Origin: AC-32 sp963772975
GTDB taxonomy: Bacteria > Actinomycetota > Thermoleophilia > Gaiellales > Gaiellaceae
Assembly (NCBI GenBank): GCA_963772975.1
Contig: CAVYZH010000010.1
Coordinates: 868,001-932,000, forward strand
DNA: 64,000 bases
Reading direction: 5' to 3'
Shown: piece by piece, positions 33,292 to 41,475 of the stretch
Layout of the letters: each line of letters starts with the position of its first letter
How positions within the stretch are numbered: the stretch's first letter is position 1
Notes under the pieces: generated by a model
The model's database searches: none
What the model saw: only the letters and a program-made list of their open reading frames with translations
Told to the model about the DNA's origin: nothing
Translations under genes and position numbers: made by a program

Positions 33292-34107
33292 GTGGATCCC
33301 AGGCCGATCGGCGTGTTCGACTCGGGCGTGGGCGGCCTGACCGTCCTGCACGAGTGCCTGGTCACGATGCCGCACGAGGACTTCGTCTACCTCGGCGACC
33401 ACGCGCGGCTGCCGTACGGGCCGCGGCCGCTGGCGGAGATCCGCGGCTTCGCGCGCGAGATCGCCGGCTACCTCGCCGCGCGGGAGGTGAAGCTCGTGCT
33501 CGTCGCCTGCAACGCCGCCACGTCCGCCGCGCTGCCGCAGCTGCAAGAGGAGCTCGAGGTGCCGGTCGTCGGGGTGATCACGCCCGAGGCCCACGCGGCC
33601 GTGCAGGCGACCCGCAACCGGCGGATCGGGCTGCTCGCTACGCAGGCGACCGTCAACGCTGGCCGCTACGCGGAGCTCGTCCACGCACTCGACGCTGGCG
33701 TCGAGCTCGTCCCGGTCGCGTGCCCGCGCCTGGTGCCGCTGATCGAGAGCGACGACCCGTTCGCGGCCGAGACGACCGAGGCGGTGCGCGAGTACGCGGC
33801 GCCGCTGAAGGACGCGGGCGTGGACACGGTCATCCTCGGCTGCACGCACTACCCGCTGATCCGGCCGATCTTCCAGCGCGTCTTCGGCCGCGGGGTGACG
33901 CTCGTCTTCTCGGCCGAGGAGACGGCCCGTGAGGTGGCCGAGACGCTCGCGCGCAAGGGAATCGAGAACGAGGAGGCCCGCGAGGGCTCGTACCGCTTCC
34001 TGACCACCGGCGACCCGGCGGCCTTCCGCGCGCTCGGCGAGCGCTTCCTGCAGTTGCCGCTGGACGAGGTCGAGCACGTCGCCGTCGCCGACCTGGTGAC
34101 GGCGTGA
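33292..34107 (+). CDS. murI: Glutamate racemase
   Basis: A 271-residue racemase that makes D-glutamate for peptidoglycan. N-terminal IGVFDSGVGGLTVLHECL, then VACNAATSAALPQLQ and VILGCTHYPLIRP carry the two catalytic cysteines of the cofactor-independent mechanism. GTG start at 33292. The stop overlaps the rph GTG (GTGA). murI-rph-rdgB is a common actinobacterial order. Confidence 0.94.
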   Translation: MDPRPIGVFDSGVGGLTVLHECLVTMPHEDFVYLGDHARLPYGPRPLAEIRGFAREIAGYLAAREVKLVLVACNAATSAALPQLQEELEVPVVGVITPEAHAAVQATRNRRIGLLATQATVNAGRYAELVHALDAGVELVPVACPRLVPLIESDDPFAAETTEAVREYAAPLKDAGVDTVILGCTHYPLIRPIFQRVFGRGVTLVFSAEETAREVAETLARKGIENEEAREGSYRFLTTGDPAAFRALGERFLQLPLDEVEHVAVADLVTA

Positions 34108-34808
34108 GGGAAGGCCGCCGCTCCGATGAGCTGCGGCCCGTCGAGATCGTCGTCGACTACCTCGAGCAGCCGCTGGGCGCGGTGCTCTACTCGCAGGGGA
34201 AGACGAAGGTGCTCTGCACGGCCTCGCTGGACGAGGGCGTTCCGCGTTGGATGCGCGACCGGGGCCGCGGCTGGCTGACGGCCGAGTACTCGCTGCTGCC
34301 GGCCTCGACCGGCGACCGGACGCAGCGCGAGGCGAGCGCGGGCAAGCAGAAGGGCCGCACGGTCGAGATCCAGCGGCTGATCGGCCGGGCGCTGCGCTCG
34401 GTGCTCGACTTCGAGGCGCTCGGCGAGCGGACGCTCTGGGTCGACTGCGACGTGCTCCAGGCCGACGGCGGCACGCGCTGCGCTTCGATCTCGGGGGCGT
34501 GGGTCGCGGCCGCCCGCGCGCTCGGCAAGGCCGGCCTCTCTCGCGCGCTGCCCGAGTCGGTGGCCGCGGTCTCGCTCGGGATCGTCGGCGGCGAGCTGCT
34601 GCTCGACCTCGACTACGTGGAGGACTCGGGTGCCGAGGTCGACCTGAACGTCGTCATGACCGGCGCCGAGCGGCTGGTCGAGGTGCAGGCGACGGCGGAG
34701 CGGGCGACGTTCGACCGCGCGCAGCTCGACGAGCTGCTCGATCTCGGCGCGAGGGGGATCGCGGCGATCCGAGAGGCCCAGGAGGCGGCGCTCGATGCTG
34801 TTGCCTGA
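34104..34808 (+). CDS. rph: Ribonuclease PH
   Basis: A 234-residue phosphorolytic exoribonuclease that trims tRNA 3' ends. Signature segments: GKTKVLCTASLDEGVPRWM, GWLTAEYSLLPASTGDRTQR and DCDVLQADGGTRCASISGAW (phosphate and metal site). Length equals the family norm. GTG start overlaps murI. Sits directly before rdgB, as in many genomes. Confidence 0.93.
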   Translation: MREGRRSDELRPVEIVVDYLEQPLGAVLYSQGKTKVLCTASLDEGVPRWMRDRGRGWLTAEYSLLPASTGDRTQREASAGKQKGRTVEIQRLIGRALRSVLDFEALGERTLWVDCDVLQADGGTRCASISGAWVAAARALGKAGLSRALPESVAAVSLGIVGGELLLDLDYVEDSGAEVDLNVVMTGAERLVEVQATAERATFDRAQLDELLDLGARGIAAIREAQEAALDAVA

Positions 34809-34838
34809 GATCCACGTGCTGGAGGTCCGCTGGAGCAA

Positions 34839-35420
34839 TTGAGGGTGCGCCTCTGCTCGCAGAACGCGAACAAGCTGCGGGAGCTTGCGGCGCTGCTGCC
34901 GGGCTGGGAGCTGGAGCTGCTGGATGCGGACGGCTACCCGGAGGAGGGCAGCGACAGCTACTACGAGAACGCGCGGGGCAAGGCTTTGTATGGGAGGGAG
35001 GTCGGCCCCGCGGAGGCGTGGATGCTCGGCGAGGACTCGGGGCTCGAGGTCACGGCGCTCGGCGGCGCGCCCGGAGTGCGCTCCGCGCGTTACGGCGCCG
35101 AGGGCAGCGAGGCGATCGAGCGGCTGCTGCGCGAGCTCGAGGGCGTCGCGGACCGGCGCGCTCGCTACGTCTGCGAGCTCGTCCTGATCGGGCCCGCCGG
35201 CGAGGAGCGGCGCGGCTCGGGCGTGCTGAAGGGCCGGATCGCCGAACAGCCGCGGGGCTCGGAGGGGTTCGGCTACGACCCGGTCTTCCTGCCGGCCGGA
35301 GAGGAGGCGACCGTGGCCGAGCTCGGCAACGTCTGGAAGCGCCGCAACTCGCACCGCGCCCGAGCCGCCGCAAACCTCCAGGGACAGACACAGGGACAGA
35401 CACAGGGACAGACACAGTGA
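34839..35420 (+). CDS. rdgB: XTP/dITP diphosphatase (RdgB/HAM1)
   Basis: A 193-residue house-cleaning pyrophosphatase that removes dITP/XTP. VRLCSQNANKLRELAALLPG is the nucleotide-binding N-terminus, GEDSGLEVTALGGAPGVRSA carries the catalytic Asp, and GFGYDPVFLPAGEEATVAEL is the C-terminal signature. TTG 34839 (or GTG 34845) is the start. The normal protein ends near KRRNSHRARAAANL; after it come three GQTQ units encoded by a 12-bp tandem repeat, an unusual tail. Confidence 0.92.
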   Translation: MRVRLCSQNANKLRELAALLPGWELELLDADGYPEEGSDSYYENARGKALYGREVGPAEAWMLGEDSGLEVTALGGAPGVRSARYGAEGSEAIERLLRELEGVADRRARYVCELVLIGPAGEERRGSGVLKGRIAEQPRGSEGFGYDPVFLPAGEEATVAELGNVWKRRNSHRARAAANLQGQTQGQTQGQTQ

Positions 35421-35429
35421 CTGTCCCTG
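35379..35429. repeat. Three tandem 12-bp repeats plus an inverted copy
   Basis: CAGGGACAGACA occurs three times without gaps (35379-35414), then CTGTCCCTG, the reverse complement of the first nine bases, at 35421-35429. The array encodes the last residues and the stop of rdgB, and lies between rdgB and the convergent yihY gene. A hairpin can form between any direct copy and the inverted one. Confidence 0.75.
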
Positions 35430-35439
35430 TACGGCCGTT

Positions 35440-36300
35440 CTAGGCGAGGCCGGCGGCTTCCTGCTCGTCGGCGGTCGGCCGTCGGTGCTTCTGAGCGAAG
35501 CGCCAGTTCACCTCGGCGCCGAAGACGATCACGTTCGCCATCACGTACAGCCACACGAGCAGCAGGGCCGGCCCGCCGAGGGCCTTCAGCGCGACGACGT
35601 TGTTCGAGTAGCGCACGTAGATCGGCAGTACCTGGAAGCTCGCCTCCAGCAGCACCGCCGCCACGACCGCGCCCGGGAGCACGTCCTTGAACGATTGCTC
35701 GACGTTCGTCAGCAGGTAATAGATCGCGACCAGGAAGACGAAGACTGCGATCGTCGAGACGGCCACCGAGAGCGCGTACGCCACGTACGAGTTGCCGGCG
35801 ACCGACGCCGCGTAGCGCTTGAGCAGGTCGAACCCGAACGACCCTGCCAGCAGTCCGAAGAAGAGCGTCACCAGCGAGACCAGCATCAGGCCGACCGCGA
35901 GCAGCTTGCCGCGCACGAACGAGCGGTTCGGCTGCCCGTAGACGATGTTGAACGCCGACTCGAGCACGCTGAAGAGCGAGAGCGACGTCCACAGCAGTCC
36001 CACCGCGCCGACGATCCCGAGCGCGGTGGCGTGGTTCTGGATCTCGCGCACCGTGTGGACGATGCTCGAGATCGAGCTGCCCGGGAAAGCGCGCTTCAGC
36101 TCCGTCACCAGGTAGCTCGACTCGTCCGGTCTCCCGGCGAACGAGAGCAGCGAGATCGTCAGGAAGAGCAACGGCACGAACGAGAGCAGCGCGAAGTAGG
36201 CGATCATCGCCGCGAGGTGCGGGCCGCGGTCCTCGTAGAACTTCGCTAGCGGCTGGGGCAGCGACGGCATCAGCCCGGAGTATGTGTCTGTTAGCGTCAC
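35440..36300 (-). CDS. YihY/BrkB-family membrane protein
   Basis: A 286-residue protein with about six membrane helices. It contains MIAYFALLSFVPLLFLTI at the N-terminus, LLWTSLSLFSVLESAFNIVY in the centre and the C-terminal WLYVMANVIVFGAEVNWRF, all typical of the YihY/UPF0761 family. Members were once called ribonuclease BN but are now regarded as membrane proteins of uncertain, possibly transport, function. GTG at 36300 is the annotated start; ATG at 36270 (MPSLPQPLAKFYEDRG) is a good alternative and avoids overlap with the divergent promoter. Confidence 0.85.
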   Translation of the reverse strand: MTLTDTYSGLMPSLPQPLAKFYEDRGPHLAAMIAYFALLSFVPLLFLTISLLSFAGRPDESSYLVTELKRAFPGSSISSIVHTVREIQNHATALGIVGAVGLLWTSLSLFSVLESAFNIVYGQPNRSFVRGKLLAVGLMLVSLVTLFFGLLAGSFGFDLLKRYAASVAGNSYVAYALSVAVSTIAVFVFLVAIYYLLTNVEQSFKDVLPGAVVAAVLLEASFQVLPIYVRYSNNVVALKALGGPALLLVWLYVMANVIVFGAEVNWRFAQKHRRPTADEQEAAGLA

Positions 36301-36304
36301 GCGC

Positions 36305-36724
36305 GTGCCGCCGGCTGCCGATGCGCTCGCTCACCTGACCGAGATCTCGACCCAGATCGAGGCTGCTGTCGTGCTCGACCGCGAGGGCGGCGTGCAGGCA
36401 GCGACCGTCGACGACGAGCGCGCCGGTCGCATCGCGCGCGCCGCCCTCGAGCTGTTCCGGCAGGCCGACGCCCAGCGCGAGCAGGAGCTCGTCCAGCTCG
36501 ACGCGGCGCTTGCGGGCGGCAGCGTCTTCGTCGTCCGCGACGAGGAGCGCCTGATCGCGGCCACCACCGGGCCGGGGCCGACGGCCGGGCTCGTCTTCTA
36601 CGACCTGAAGAGCGCCCTCCGCAGCTTCGCCGAGCCGAAGCCGAAGCCGAAGCCGAAGCCCAAGCCGAGGACGCCGGCCAAACGCGCGACCACCAGGCGG
36701 AAGAAGGACGATGCGAGCGCGTAG
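36305..36724 (+). CDS. Roadblock/LC7-like small protein with Lys-Pro tail
   Basis: A 139-residue protein. Residues ~8-95 have the alternating pattern of a roadblock/profilin-like fold (LTEISTQIEAAVVLDREGGV, later GGSVFVVRDEERLIAATTG and TAGLVFYDLKSALRSF). The tail is a KP repeat (EPKPKPKPKPKP) followed by a basic stretch rich in Lys, Arg, Ala and Thr, like histone H1 or AlgP tails. Roadblock proteins usually regulate small GTPases; none is nearby. GTG at 36305 chosen. It overlaps the next gene by 14 bases. Confidence 0.6.
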   Translation: MPPAADALAHLTEISTQIEAAVVLDREGGVQAATVDDERAGRIARAALELFRQADAQREQELVQLDAALAGGSVFVVRDEERLIAATTGPGPTAGLVFYDLKSALRSFAEPKPKPKPKPKPRTPAKRATTRRKKDDASA

Positions 36725-36917
36725 GGCGCTGGCCGTCGGCGCGGCGATCGGCTCCGCCGCGGGCGCGGTCCTGCTGCGGCGGCGCGCCGGCCGCAGCCGC
36801 GACCGGGTCGAGCTCTACTTCGACGACGGCTCGCTCGTGACCTTCGCGCAGGGCTCCCCCGAGGCCGTGCCCCTTCTGCTTCACGCGCGCGAGCTGCTCG
36901 CGGCGGCCCGCGGCTAG
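36711..36917 (+). CDS. Small conserved hypothetical protein
   Basis: A 68-residue protein with an N-terminal hydrophobic segment flanked by arginines (RRALAVGAAIGSAAGAVLL, then RRRAGRSRDR) and a soluble tail (VELYFDDGSLVTFAQGS). Probably a single-pass membrane protein. It overlaps the roadblock-like gene and its stop overlaps the pyrE start (TAGTG), supporting that it is translated. Confidence 0.55.
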   Translation: MRARRALAVGAAIGSAAGAVLLRRRAGRSRDRVELYFDDGSLVTFAQGSPEAVPLLLHARELLAAARG

Positions 36918-37474
36918 TGGACCGGGCCGAGCTCGGCGCCGCGCTCTGCGACCACGCTTACCTCGAGGGCGACTTCGTGCTCCGCTCGGGTCGGCGCTCG
37001 CGCTACTACCTCGACAAGTACCGCTTCGAGACCGTTCCCGAGCTGCTCGGCCCGCTCGGCGAGCTGATCGCGGAGGCGGTGCGCGAGCACGAGCCGGAGG
37101 CCGTGCGGCTCGCCGGCCCCGCGCTCGGCGCCGTCGCGCTGGCGGCCGCGGCCTCGCTTTCCTCCGGCCTGCCGTTCGTGATCGTGCGAAACGAGGCGAA
37201 GGAGTACGGGACTGCGAACCGGCTCGAGGGCTTCTTCGAGCCGGGCGAGCGCGTCTGCCTGGTCGAGGACGTCGTCACGTCCGCCGGCGCGGCGATCGAG
37301 GCCGTCGAGGCACTCCGAGGAGCCGGCCTCGAGGTCGGAACGGCGGTCTGCGTGGTCGACCGCGAGGAGGGCGGAGTGGACGCTCTCGCGCGCGCTGGCG
37401 TGCGACTGCACGCGCTCTTCCGACCGACCGAGTTGCTAGAACTGTCCAAAAGCGCCGCAAAACCGCATGGTTGA
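36917..37474 (+). CDS. pyrE: Orotate phosphoribosyltransferase
   Basis: A 185-residue type I phosphoribosyltransferase that makes OMP from orotate and PRPP. The N-terminal FVLRSGRRSRYYLDKYRF, the Lys-containing FVIVRNEAKEYGT and the PRPP loop VCLVEDVVTSAGAAIEAVEA are diagnostic. GTG start overlaps the preceding stop by one base. pyrF lies 0.5 kb downstream with hup between. Confidence 0.92.
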   Translation: MDRAELGAALCDHAYLEGDFVLRSGRRSRYYLDKYRFETVPELLGPLGELIAEAVREHEPEAVRLAGPALGAVALAAAASLSSGLPFVIVRNEAKEYGTANRLEGFFEPGERVCLVEDVVTSAGAAIEAVEALRGAGLEVGTAVCVVDREEGGVDALARAGVRLHALFRPTELLELSKSAAKPHG

Positions 37475-37499
37475 GCCGAAAGCTGAACCCTGCTAGGGT
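37471..37499 (+). promoter_or_regulatory. Promoter of the HU gene
   Basis: TTGAGC (37471-37476), a 17-base spacer and TAGGGT (37494-37499). Transcription would start near 37506, leaving a ~40-base leader with the ribosome site GAGAGGAG before the GTG at 37546. The -35 overlaps the pyrE stop codon. Confidence 0.6.
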
Positions 37500-37545
37500 C
37501 TTGCGCCGTGATCCCAACTAGGCAACCGGGAAGAGAGGAGCGACT

Positions 37546-37851
37546 GTGACGAAGCAAGAGTTCGTCGACAAGGTGGCCCAGAGGGCAAACCTGTCGAGGC
37601 GCGACGCGGCCGAGGCAGTGGATGCGGTGCTCGACTCGATCACCGACACCCTGAAGAGCGGCGGCGAGGTCAACTTCACCGGCTTCGGGAAGTTCTCGAC
37701 CCAGTTCCGCAAGGAGCGCCAGGGCGTCAACCCTCGTAATCCGACCGAGAAGGTGACGATCCCTGCAGCGACCGTCCCGAAGTTCTCCGCAGGCAGCTCG
37801 CTGAAGACCGCGGTCAAGACCGGCGGCGGCGGTGGCGGCGGCGGATTCTAG
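37546..37851 (+). CDS. hup: DNA-binding protein HU
   Basis: A 101-residue nucleoid protein. TKQEFVDKVAQRANLSRRDA at the N-terminus, GGEVNFTGFGKFSTQFRKER and the arm tip GVNPRNPTEKVTIPA are the HU/IHF signature. The C-terminus has an eight-glycine run (TGGGGGGGGF) instead of the long Lys/Ala-rich tail of mycobacterial HupB. GTG start with GAGAGGAG upstream. Own promoter and a strong terminator at 37874, so it is a single-gene transcript. Confidence 0.93.
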   Translation: MTKQEFVDKVAQRANLSRRDAAEAVDAVLDSITDTLKSGGEVNFTGFGKFSTQFRKERQGVNPRNPTEKVTIPAATVPKFSAGSSLKTAVKTGGGGGGGGF

Positions 37852-37873
37852 CCTGGGCTTCCGAAGGTTTTGC

Positions 37874-37899
37874 GTGAGGGCCGCGAAAGCGGCCCTCAC
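37874..37899. terminator. Terminator of the HU gene
   Basis: GTGAGGGCCGC and GCGGCCCTCAC form a perfect 11-bp stem closed by a GAAA tetraloop, followed by TCGTTTCC. Confidence 0.8.
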
Positions 37900-37938
37900 T
37901 CGTTTCCCGGCCGAAGCTCGCGCTAGCCTCTGAGCGAG

Positions 37939-38856
37939 GTGGGGGCCGAGCCTGCAGTCGCGACCGCGCTCTTTCCCGACCGTCTCGCCGAGGCGGTCGA
38001 GCGGAAGCGCTCACAGCTCCTCGTCGGGCTCGACCCTCGGCCCGACCTGCTGCCCGTCGAGCTCGCCGGCGACGCGCACCTCTCGCCCGAGGCGGCGGCC
38101 GATGCCTGTGGCCGCTTCTGCTGCGGGATCGTGGACGCGGTCGCGCCGCATGTCGTCGGGGTGAAGCCGCAGCTCGCCTTCTTCGAGGCGCTCGGCGCGG
38201 ACGGCCTCCGCGCCTTCGAGGACGTCTGCGCCTATGCGCGCTCGGCCGGTCTCGTCGTGGTCGCGGACGCGAAACGCGGTGACATCGGCTCGACCTCGCG
38301 CGCGTACGCAACCGCCTATCTCGAGCCGCGTGGCGAGGGCCCGCCGGTCGCCGACGCCATGACGGTCAATCCGTACCTGGGCCGGGATTCCCTCGAGCCG
38401 TTCCTCGGCTCCTGCCGGCGCCACGGCGGCGGAATCTTCTGCGTGGTCAAGACCTCCAACGAAGGCGGCGCCGACGTCCAGGACCTGAAGCTCTCCGACG
38501 GCCACCCCGTCTGGCACCACGTCGCCCTGCTCGTGCACGAGCTCGGGGAAGAGCTCGTCGGGGAGCGCGGGCTCTCGAGCGTCGGCGCGGTCATCGGGGC
38601 GACTCATCCGCGTGCGGTTGGCGAGGCGCGGCGGCTGCTGCCGCAGGCGATCCTGCTGCTGCCGGGCGTGGGCGCCCAGGGCGCGACTCCGGCCGACCTC
38701 GCGCGGGCCTTCACGAGCGGCCCGGCCAGCGCCCTCGTCAACGCCTCGAGGAGCGTTATCTACGCCTTTCGCAACGGCCAGGAAGACTGGCGCGCGGCCG
38801 CTTCGGCCGAAGCCGCCCGGCTGCGGCGGGACGTCTGGGCCGTCTCCGGCTGGTAG
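37939..38856 (+). CDS. pyrF: Orotidine 5'-phosphate decarboxylase (type 2)
   Basis: A 305-residue OMP decarboxylase of the long actinobacterial/proteobacterial type 2. LLVGLDPRPDLLP opens the barrel, VVADAKRGDIGSTSRAYA holds the catalytic Asp-Lys-Asp, and AILLLPGVGAQGATPADLA binds phosphate. It produces UMP. The start is taken at 37939; the next gene begins three bases after its stop. Confidence 0.92.
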   Translation: MGAEPAVATALFPDRLAEAVERKRSQLLVGLDPRPDLLPVELAGDAHLSPEAAADACGRFCCGIVDAVAPHVVGVKPQLAFFEALGADGLRAFEDVCAYARSAGLVVVADAKRGDIGSTSRAYATAYLEPRGEGPPVADAMTVNPYLGRDSLEPFLGSCRRHGGGIFCVVKTSNEGGADVQDLKLSDGHPVWHHVALLVHELGEELVGERGLSSVGAVIGATHPRAVGEARRLLPQAILLLPGVGAQGATPADLARAFTSGPASALVNASRSVIYAFRNGQEDWRAAASAEAARLRRDVWAVSGW

Positions 38857-38859
38857 CCG

Positions 38860-39186
38860 GTGGAGCGCGGCTGGCGGCGGCAGGCAAAGCGTTACGGCGC
38901 GCCGGCCGCCTTCCTGCTCGCGGTCACGATCGCGGTCCTGCTCGTCCGCTCCGGCCTGCAGAGCGACCCCGCCCCGGCGAGCACGGTGGCGACGCAGACC
39001 GTCGCGACCCTGCCCGCCACGACGCCGGTCCCGGTCAAGCGCCGCCGCTTCTACCGGCTGAAGGCCGGCGAGACGCTCAGCGACGTGGCGATCAAGTTCG
39101 ACACGACCGTCGAGCAGCTGCTGGCGCTGAACCCTGGCGTCGAGCCGACGAACCTGATCGTCGGGCAGCGCGTGCGCGTGAAATAG
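38860..39186 (+). CDS. Membrane-anchored LysM protein
   Basis: A 108-residue protein with one N-terminal membrane helix (APAAFLLAVTIAVLLVRSG), a short Thr/Pro linker, and a C-terminal LysM domain: RRFYRLKAGETLSDVAIKF, TVEQLLALNPGVEPTNLIV and GQRVRV. LysM binds GlcNAc-containing glycans such as peptidoglycan. It probably sits on the outer membrane face as a wall-binding or scaffolding protein. It precedes a D,D-carboxypeptidase by 18 bases, suggesting a joint role in wall metabolism. GTG start. Confidence 0.82.
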   Translation: MERGWRRQAKRYGAPAAFLLAVTIAVLLVRSGLQSDPAPASTVATQTVATLPATTPVPVKRRRFYRLKAGETLSDVAIKFDTTVEQLLALNPGVEPTNLIVGQRVRVK

Positions 39187-39204
39187 ACATAGACTGCCGC
39201 CCGC

Positions 39205-40320
39205 TTGAAGGGCCTTCTTTTCGTTGCGGCCGCCCTCGTGCTCGCGGCTCCCGTGCTTGCGGCTCCGCCGCAGGTGACCGGCCGCGCGTACGTGGTCGAG
39301 AACGGCACGACCGGCGAGCTGCTGGCCGCGCAGGACGCCGGCGAGCGCGTGCCGATCGCGAGCATCACCAAGCTGATGACCGTGCTGCTCACGGTCGAGC
39401 GGACAAAGCCGTCCGATGTCGTCACGGTCAGCACCCGCGCTGCCGCCGTCGGTGAGTCGAGCGCCAACCTGCGGGCGGGCGAGCGGCTGACCGTCCGCGA
39501 GCTGCTCGAAGCGGCGCTGATCCAGAGCGCAAACGACGCCGCGGACGCGCTCGCCGATTACGTGGGCAAGGGCAGCGAGGAGCACTTCGTCGCGCTGATG
39601 AACCAGCGGGCACAGGAGCTCGGGCTGCGCGACACGCATTACGTCCGGCCCGACGGGCTCGACGCCACCGGGCACGTGTCCAGCGCTCGCGACGTGACGC
39701 TGCTGGCGCGGATCCTGATGCACCGACCGCTCGTGCGGCAGATCGTCCGCCAGCAGGCGGCGACGATCTCGGGCGGGCGCTCGCTGCACACCTGGAACGA
39801 CCTGCTCTCGAGCTACCCAGGCATCTTCGGCGTCAAGACCGGTCACACGTCGGCGGCCGGCTGGAACGAGGTCGCGGCCGCCCGGCGCGGCCCGGTGACG
39901 GTCTATGCGACGCTGCTCGGCAGCCCGGACCGCGGCGAGCGGAACGACGACCTGGCGAAGCTGCTCGACTGGGGCTTCTCGCGCTACCGCGCGGCGAGCG
40001 TCGTCACCAAGGGCCACGCCTACGGGCGCGCGGTCGTCGGCTACGGGCGCGAGCCGGTCGCGCTGGTCGCGGCCGCGTCGCTGAGGCCATCGCTGCGGGT
40101 CGACTTCCCACTCGTCCGCCGGGTCGTCGCGATGGACACGGCCGGGCTGCCCGTGTCCCGGGGACAGTCCCTTGGCCAGGTCCGTGTGTACCAGCGCGGC
40201 AAGCTCGTCGGCGCCGTGCCGCTGGTCGCCTCGCGCTCGGTCTCGCGCCCGGGCGTCGCGGCTCGCGCAAGCTGGTACGCGACACGTACCCTGGACCACA
40301 TGTGGGGCTGGGTCTCGTGA
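39205..40320 (+). CDS. D-alanyl-D-alanine carboxypeptidase (PBP5/DacF type)
   Basis: A 371-residue low-molecular-weight penicillin-binding protein. Signal peptide at the N-terminus (LLFVAAALVLAAPVLA). The three active-site motifs are present: SITK (IASITKLMTVLLTVE), SAN (IQSANDAADALADY) and KTG (GVKTGHTSAAGWNEVA). It trims pentapeptides of peptidoglycan outside the membrane. A C-terminal beta domain follows, but no obvious amphipathic anchor is seen. TTG start at 39205. The stop overlaps the next start (GTGA). Confidence 0.9.
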   Translation: MKGLLFVAAALVLAAPVLAAPPQVTGRAYVVENGTTGELLAAQDAGERVPIASITKLMTVLLTVERTKPSDVVTVSTRAAAVGESSANLRAGERLTVRELLEAALIQSANDAADALADYVGKGSEEHFVALMNQRAQELGLRDTHYVRPDGLDATGHVSSARDVTLLARILMHRPLVRQIVRQQAATISGGRSLHTWNDLLSSYPGIFGVKTGHTSAAGWNEVAAARRGPVTVYATLLGSPDRGERNDDLAKLLDWGFSRYRAASVVTKGHAYGRAVVGYGREPVALVAAASLRPSLRVDFPLVRRVVAMDTAGLPVSRGQSLGQVRVYQRGKLVGAVPLVASRSVSRPGVAARASWYATRTLDHMWGWVS

Positions 40321-41270
40321 TTGTCACCGTGACCATGAACGCGGCGATCGACCGCACGCTGACCGTCCCGAACTTCCAGCGCGGCCAGCGCCACCGCGCC
40401 AGCGCCGGACTGACGCTCGCCGGCGGCAAGGGGATCAACATCGCGCGGGCTTTGAAGCGGCTGGGCGTGCCCGTCGTCGCCACCGGCCTCGCGGGCGGTC
40501 GCACCGGCACGCGCATCGTCGAGGAGCTGACCGCCGAGGCGATCCTGAACGACTTCGTCCGGATCGACGACGAGTCGCGCACCTCGACCGCGATCGTCGA
40601 CCCCACCGGCGGCAGCTACACCGAGGTCAACGAGTGGGGTCCCCACGTCTCGCCCGAGGAGCTGGAGATGCTGCTCGAGAAGCTCGTCTACCTCTCGCAG
40701 GGCGCCGACTACGTCGTCTTCTCGGGCTCGCTCCCGCGCGGGATCGACGACGGCTTCTATGCCGAGGCCGTGCGCGAGCTCAACCGCCGCGGCGCGCAGA
40801 CGGTGCTCGACTCCGAGGGTGAGCCGCTGCGCCTGGGCGTGCAGGCCGAGCCGCTCCTGGTCTCGCCGAACGAGCGCGAGGCCGAGGCGCTCGTCGGTCA
40901 GGAGTTCAACGACGACGACGACTTCCTCACCGGCCTGGAGACGATCGCCGAGCTCGGGGCGCGGAACGTCCTGATCACGCGCGAGTCCGGCTGCTGGGCG
41001 TTGCTCCGAACCGACCGGGAGGCGATCCGCTACCGCGCCGTCGCGCCGCTGGTCGACCCTGTCTCGGCTGTCGGCTCCGGCGACGTGCTGCTCGCCGCCT
41101 TCGTCGCGGCGCGGCTCGACGGCCGCTCCGACGAGGAGGCGCTCCGTGCCGCGGTCGCGGCCGGCGCCGCTGCGACGCTCGAGATCGGGGCGGGCAGGTT
41201 CGAGCCGCGCGAGGCCGGCCGCCTGATCGGCTCGGTCGAAGTGGCGCAGCTCGAGCCCGTCGGCAACTAG
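40317..41270 (+). CDS. PfkB-family hexose kinase (1-phosphofructokinase/tagatose-6-P kinase type)
   Basis: A 317-residue ribokinase-fold kinase. N-terminal TLTVPNFQRGQRHRAS and GGKGINIARALKRLGVPVVA form PfkB signature 1; VGSGDVLLAAFVAARLDG holds the catalytic Asp and anion hole (signature 2). LVSPNEREAEALVGQE is typical of 1-phosphofructokinases (FruK/LacC). No fructose PTS is nearby, so the substrate could be fructose-1-P, tagatose-6-P or fructose-6-P (PfkB). GTG at 40317 overlaps the carboxypeptidase stop. Confidence 0.82.
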   Translation: MIVTVTMNAAIDRTLTVPNFQRGQRHRASAGLTLAGGKGINIARALKRLGVPVVATGLAGGRTGTRIVEELTAEAILNDFVRIDDESRTSTAIVDPTGGSYTEVNEWGPHVSPEELEMLLEKLVYLSQGADYVVFSGSLPRGIDDGFYAEAVRELNRRGAQTVLDSEGEPLRLGVQAEPLLVSPNEREAEALVGQEFNDDDDFLTGLETIAELGARNVLITRESGCWALLRTDREAIRYRAVAPLVDPVSAVGSGDVLLAAFVAARLDGRSDEEALRAAVAAGAAATLEIGAGRFEPREAGRLIGSVEVAQLEPVGN

Positions 41271-41432
41271 GAGGGCTTGGCGGGACATTGCGCGCTCTCG
41301 GGGTGCGATGGTCGTTCCGAGGCAAGGACGCAGGGAGTGCTCGTAGCTGGAAGCTACGGGCGCGACTGAGGACGCGGCCCCGGGGCGGGCAGCGCGGCCC
41401 GAGAGCCTCAGCGGTGTTTCGTCAAGCCCTCC
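41270..41432. other. 163-bp element with perfect terminal inverted repeats (structured RNA or MITE-like)
   Basis: GGAGGGCTTG (41270-41279) is the exact complement of CAAGCCCTCC (41423-41432). Inside, GCTCTCGGG (41294-41302) pairs with CCCGAGAGC (41398-41406), and a central hairpin CGTAGCT-GGA-AGCTACG (41342-41358) extends to about 12 bp with G-U pairs. The nested arrangement fits a folded RNA or a miniature inverted-repeat element. No open reading frame fits. It fills the 205-base gap between the PfkB kinase and the collagen-like gene. Confidence 0.6.
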
Positions 41433-41475
41433 TTCCCTAAAGCCGCTCCCGGCCGCGGCCGATACCTGGCGGGCG

